From Oligoflexia bacterium (GTDB taxonomy: Bacteria; Bdellovibrionota; JAFGOL01), in the NCBI GenBank assembly GCA_016926495.1, contig JAFGOL010000249.1, positions 1 through 9,214 of the forward strand: a stretch of DNA of 9,214 nucleotides. Direction: 5' to 3'. This document shows positions 6,682 through 9,214 of the stretch, one piece after another (position 1 is the first letter of the stretch; every line of letters starts with the position of its first letter). The position numbers and the translations under genes are program-made. A model generated the notes under the pieces. That model saw nothing but the letters and a program-made list of their open reading frames with translations, was not told the DNA's origin and did no database searches.

Positions 6682-7147
6682 ATATTTTTCAAGTGTTAAA
6701 TTCATCTGGAAGGGCATGCTGGGTTACGTCGCTTACGTTTCAATATTTCCGGCGTTTTTATCGCCGTTAATCAACAGGCTGAGAGGGGTTAAGATCAAAA
6801 ATATCTTTAAAACATACATTGCCCCGAATGTTTTAATTGACTCGCTTTTCCCGGAACTTGTTACAATAGAGGATTATGTTTACATTACACGGGGCGTAAA
6901 AATAATATGCCATACAAATTACACACCCCCGATACAGAAAATATTAAACAGGGAAAACACCACGGGCCCGGTCCACATAAAGGAAGGAGCGTTCATAGGC
7001 GTAAATTCCATAATCATGCCGAACGTCACTATCGGAAAATGCGCTATTGTGGCCGCGGGCAGCGTTGTAACAAATGATGTTGAAGATTTTTCGGTTGTTG
7101 GCGGCAATCCGGCCAAATTCATAAAAAAAATAAGAGAGCGGCAATAA
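6671..7147 (+). CDS. Left-handed beta-helix acetyltransferase (WbbJ/maltose-acetyltransferase-like)
   Basis: This 158-residue protein belongs to the hexapeptide-repeat acyltransferases, which usually use acetyl-CoA to acetylate a sugar hydroxyl or amino group. Repeat strands are seen from about residue 48, for example VTIEDYVYITRGVKI, and later IKEGAFIGVNSIIMPNVTIG and AIVAAGSVVTNDV. His81 in IICHTNY is the likely catalytic base. GGNPAK at 144-149 is the usual closing motif. Residues 16-35 are rather hydrophobic and may touch the membrane. It starts inside the end of the DUF2304 gene with AAGGG at 6654-6658, a somewhat long 12-base spacing. It ends in TAATG, sharing one base with the next start. 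It differs from the PglD-like enzyme upstream by lacking the sugar-binding N-terminal domain. A lipid-linked sugar or finished glycan is a possible substrate; this is not proven. Confidence 0.85.
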   Translation: MKIKYFSSVKFIWKGMLGYVAYVSIFPAFLSPLINRLRGVKIKNIFKTYIAPNVLIDSLFPELVTIEDYVYITRGVKIICHTNYTPPIQKILNRENTTGPVHIKEGAFIGVNSIIMPNVTIGKCAIVAAGSVVTNDVEDFSVVGGNPAKFIKKIRERQ

Positions 7148-7515
7148 TGTTAAAACTTGTTTTGTTAATGACAGTCCAATCCACTCTCCTGGTGGTAAGC
7201 CAGATCTTTTTAAAACTGGGAATTACCAGGGTCAGCTTCACGAAAATTTCCCCGGCTTTTATACTAGGCGTTTTAAAGGTCCACCTTTTCTGGTTCGCTG
7301 GATTGAGCCTGTTTGCTTCGGCGCTTATATGGATATACGTTTTAAAGCATTATCCCTTTAACCACGCGTACCCCCTGGTAAGCATCAGCTACATTGTTTC
7401 ACTGTTCGCGGCCTATTATATTTTTAACGAAAAGATAACGGTTCTAACCGTAGCCGGAGTGTTTTTTATACTTACGGGCGTAGTGCTTATCAGCCTTAAC
7501 AGACAGGGAGTCTGA
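7147..7515 (+). CDS. Four-helix SMR/EamA-type transporter, ArnE/ArnF-like
   Basis: This 122-residue integral membrane protein has four predicted helices, at about 3-22, 38-58, 69-90 and 96-116, the classic size and layout of small multidrug resistance-like EamA proteins. SQIFLKLGI in the first helix and YPLVSISYIVSLFAAYYIFNEKIT in the centre resemble ArnE/ArnF, the pair proposed to flip undecaprenyl-phosphate-4-amino-arabinose across the inner membrane. Only one such gene is visible, so it may act as a homodimer. Lying between a GT2/DUF2304 pair and a large polytopic protein, it is best placed as the flippase for the lipid-linked sugar. The start shares one base with the previous stop (TAATG). 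Export of small cationic drugs is the main alternative, but the operon context speaks against it. Confidence 0.83.
   Translation: MLKLVLLMTVQSTLLVVSQIFLKLGITRVSFTKISPAFILGVLKVHLFWFAGLSLFASALIWIYVLKHYPFNHAYPLVSISYIVSLFAAYYIFNEKITVLTVAGVFFILTGVVLISLNRQGV
7505..7510 (+). promoter_or_regulatory. Ribosome binding site deciding the TTG start of the polytopic protein
   Basis: AGGGAG lies seven bases before TTG at 7518, three bases after the transporter stop. The first ATG in the frame is at 7545 and has no such signal, so the TTG is preferred. Confidence 0.6.
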
Positions 7516-7517
7516 TC

Positions 7518-9214
7518 TTGAAATACATATTGAAACTCAGGGACATGCTTAATACTCAAAACAGGGTTGTAACCTTTTTTTTACTGGCATTCGCGGTTTT
7601 ATCCATATCCGGGATCAACGGATTTAATCTCAGCATATGGCATGGCGTTATAGACGGGAGCAGACAAAGCGAAGTTTTTTTCGGGAAAACCAGGCCAATA
7701 AGAAGCGACGACTGGCTTGTAAACCTGCCCCTGATACTCTCCCAAACCGCCGGTACTCCTAAATTCGGTAAAATCAATAACACAACCGCCAACAGGCAGA
7801 ACATGCTTTTTTCCGTAACAACGGGTTTTCCGGTCAGGCATTATTTTTCCGTATTCAAACCCGGTATCTGGGGATTTTTTATAGGCAGGGATTTCGGGTT
7901 ATCATGGCTGTGGTGGTATCAAACCATCGGCATGATACTGTCACTGTTTCTTGTATTCATGATTTTCACAAACAAAAACATCACGTTGTCCCTGTCCGGC
8001 TCACTTATATTCACATATAGCCCGTTTGTGCAATTATGGTCATTAAACAATTCATTATTATACATCCCGGTTTTTTTATCGGTATTCTTTTCCCATAAAA
8101 TACTGACATCACAAAGCTATAAATCCTCCCTAGCCTATTCAGTTTTACTGGTGTGGTCAGGCATTAATTTTGTAACCTGTTTTTACGCCCCTTACCAGGT
8201 TGCCCTGTCATATATTTTCATAGCCCTGTTTGCCGCTTTAATGATCCGGTATTATAAATTGTTTTTACGGTCTGATTCCAGAAACAGGATCATTACGGGT
8301 TTCGTCGTCTCGTTCGTAGTATCGTCCTTGATATTGTTTGTTTATCTTAACGAAATCAAGGACGTAATTTCAATAATGATGAATACCTCGTACCCGGGCA
8401 GACGTTTTCTGCTTGGAGGCAACCAGTCTATGTTTGCATTTTTCTTTAACCTGTTGTTGCCTTTTCCGGCCAATCCCGATTACTCAAAAATAGGTTTTGG
8501 CAACATATGCGAGGCATCTAATTTTTTGTATTTATTCCCTGTAACAATACTGTTTTTTGTATTTCACTACAAAGACCTGAAAAAAGACAATAATAAATAC
8601 TCCATATACTTCATGCTCGCGGTCCTGGCCCTGTTTTTATATTATTCCTTCGCGGGTTTTCCTGAAATTCTGGCGCGCGTAACATTATTATCTTACGTGC
8701 ATGTGAACAGACTTCACGCGGCCCTGGGTGTTATTAATATCTTTCTGCTGATCATGATGCTGCGCCTGATAACAGTCAACAAAATCAAATTAAGTAAACG
8801 GTTCGTAATATCATCGTCCGTTTTAATGTTCTTAATTTTATCATTCACCGCGTATAAAATAATACCGGCAGTAAGTACTAAAAACGTGTGGAGTATATTC
8901 TTATTATATGGCTTGTGGATAATATCCTTTTATTACCTGTATAAATTAAAAATCAATCGCTTCCTGGCTGGTCATGCGGTTATAACATTACTAATGACGT
9001 TCTGGTTCAACCCGCTTGTCTTTGGAAGTACTGATTTTATTTATACAAATGAATTATCCAAAAAAATAATTCAAATCAGCAGTGAAAATCCCGGGAAATA
9101 CTGGGTGACCACGGATACCTACCAAATATCCAATTTACCCAGGATGCTGGGAGTAAAATCGGCTGGAGGCCTGCAATTTTACCCTGATTTTGAGTTTTGG
9201 AAAATACCTGATCC
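7518..9214 (+). CDS. Large polytopic membrane protein, GT-C glycosyltransferase-like (partial, C-terminus beyond window)
   Basis: The frame is open from TTG at 7518 to the right edge, giving 565 codons. A cytosolic N-terminus is followed by a first helix at about 18-36. A loop of roughly 85 residues with PIRSDDWLVN at 60-69 comes next, then many more hydrophobic helices. The last visible stretch, after about residue 520, looks soluble, with YWVTTDTYQISNLPRMLG and GLQFYPDFEFW. Paired acidic residues in the first outer loop (Asp64/Asp65) are what GT-C enzymes use for catalysis. From memory the RSD(D/E)W signature and the C-terminal segment resemble uncharacterised membrane proteins annotated with DUF7657/DUF7654. 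A lipid-linked-sugar transferase working outside the inner membrane, in the place of ArnT or GtrC, is the favoured reading. A YfhO-like or transport role cannot be excluded. Function is inferred; the gene itself is clear. Confidence 0.85.
   Translation, partial: MKYILKLRDMLNTQNRVVTFFLLAFAVLSISGINGFNLSIWHGVIDGSRQSEVFFGKTRPIRSDDWLVNLPLILSQTAGTPKFGKINNTTANRQNMLFSVTTGFPVRHYFSVFKPGIWGFFIGRDFGLSWLWWYQTIGMILSLFLVFMIFTNKNITLSLSGSLIFTYSPFVQLWSLNNSLLYIPVFLSVFFSHKILTSQSYKSSLAYSVLLVWSGINFVTCFYAPYQVALSYIFIALFAALMIRYYKLFLRSDSRNRIITGFVVSFVVSSLILFVYLNEIKDVISIMMNTSYPGRRFLLGGNQSMFAFFFNLLLPFPANPDYSKIGFGNICEASNFLYLFPVTILFFVFHYKDLKKDNNKYSIYFMLAVLALFLYYSFAGFPEILARVTLLSYVHVNRLHAALGVINIFLLIMMLRLITVNKIKLSKRFVISSSVLMFLILSFTAYKIIPAVSTKNVWSIFLLYGLWIISFYYLYKLKINRFLAGHAVITLLMTFWFNPLVFGSTDFIYTNELSKKIIQISSENPGKYWVTTDTYQISNLPRMLGVKSAGGLQFYPDFEFWKIPD

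Noticed and set aside
7556..7841. Two minus-strand open frames of about 80 codons
   Set aside because: They are antisense to the polytopic membrane protein, which shows consistent hydrophobic helices across the whole stretch.

Overview
The window carries a bacterial cell-surface glycan locus with a small toxin-antitoxin-like or abortive-infection-like unit embedded in it. The genes are densely packed, with overlapping or near-touching starts and some GTG/TTG starts. AGG arginine and ATA isoleucine codons are frequent. The glycan genes are of a bacterial type known mostly from uncultured or deep-branching Gram-negative lineages. The sequence alone does not name the organism, and I see no rRNA, tRNA, insertion sequence, CRISPR array or clear rho-independent terminator.

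Left part, minus strand (1-1938). This part holds the N-terminal 282 codons of a membrane acyltransferase of the acyltransferase-3 family, running off the left edge. Next come a 98-residue protein of unknown function and an overlapping AbiEii-type nucleotidyltransferase. These last two form a two-gene unit read toward the acyltransferase.

Right part, plus strand (2148 to the right edge). Nine genes look like one operon driven from the divergent gap at about 1939-2147. The first four genes are a sugar-1-phosphate nucleotidyltransferase, a LegB-type NAD-dependent 4,6-dehydratase, a LegC-type PLP aminotransferase and a PglD/LegH-type N-acetyltransferase. Together they should make a nucleotide-activated 2,4-diacetamido-2,4,6-trideoxyhexose (bacillosamine type). 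The hydrolysing epimerase, the nonulosonate synthase and the CMP-transferase needed for legionaminic acid are not in this window.

The second group comprises a Dpm1-like GT2 glycosyltransferase with no membrane segment of its own, a DUF2304 membrane protein, a left-handed beta-helix O-acetyltransferase, and a four-helix SMR/EamA-type small transporter resembling ArnE/ArnF. The last gene is a large polytopic protein with an RSDDW motif in its first predicted outer loop, and it is cut by the right edge. This order parallels polyprenyl-phosphate-sugar systems such as GtrA/B/C or ArnC/EF/T: make the lipid-linked monosaccharide, flip it, and transfer it on the outer face.

Inference: the operon may synthesise, possibly acetylate, flip and transfer an unusual diamino sugar. 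The link between the two halves rests on operon structure only.
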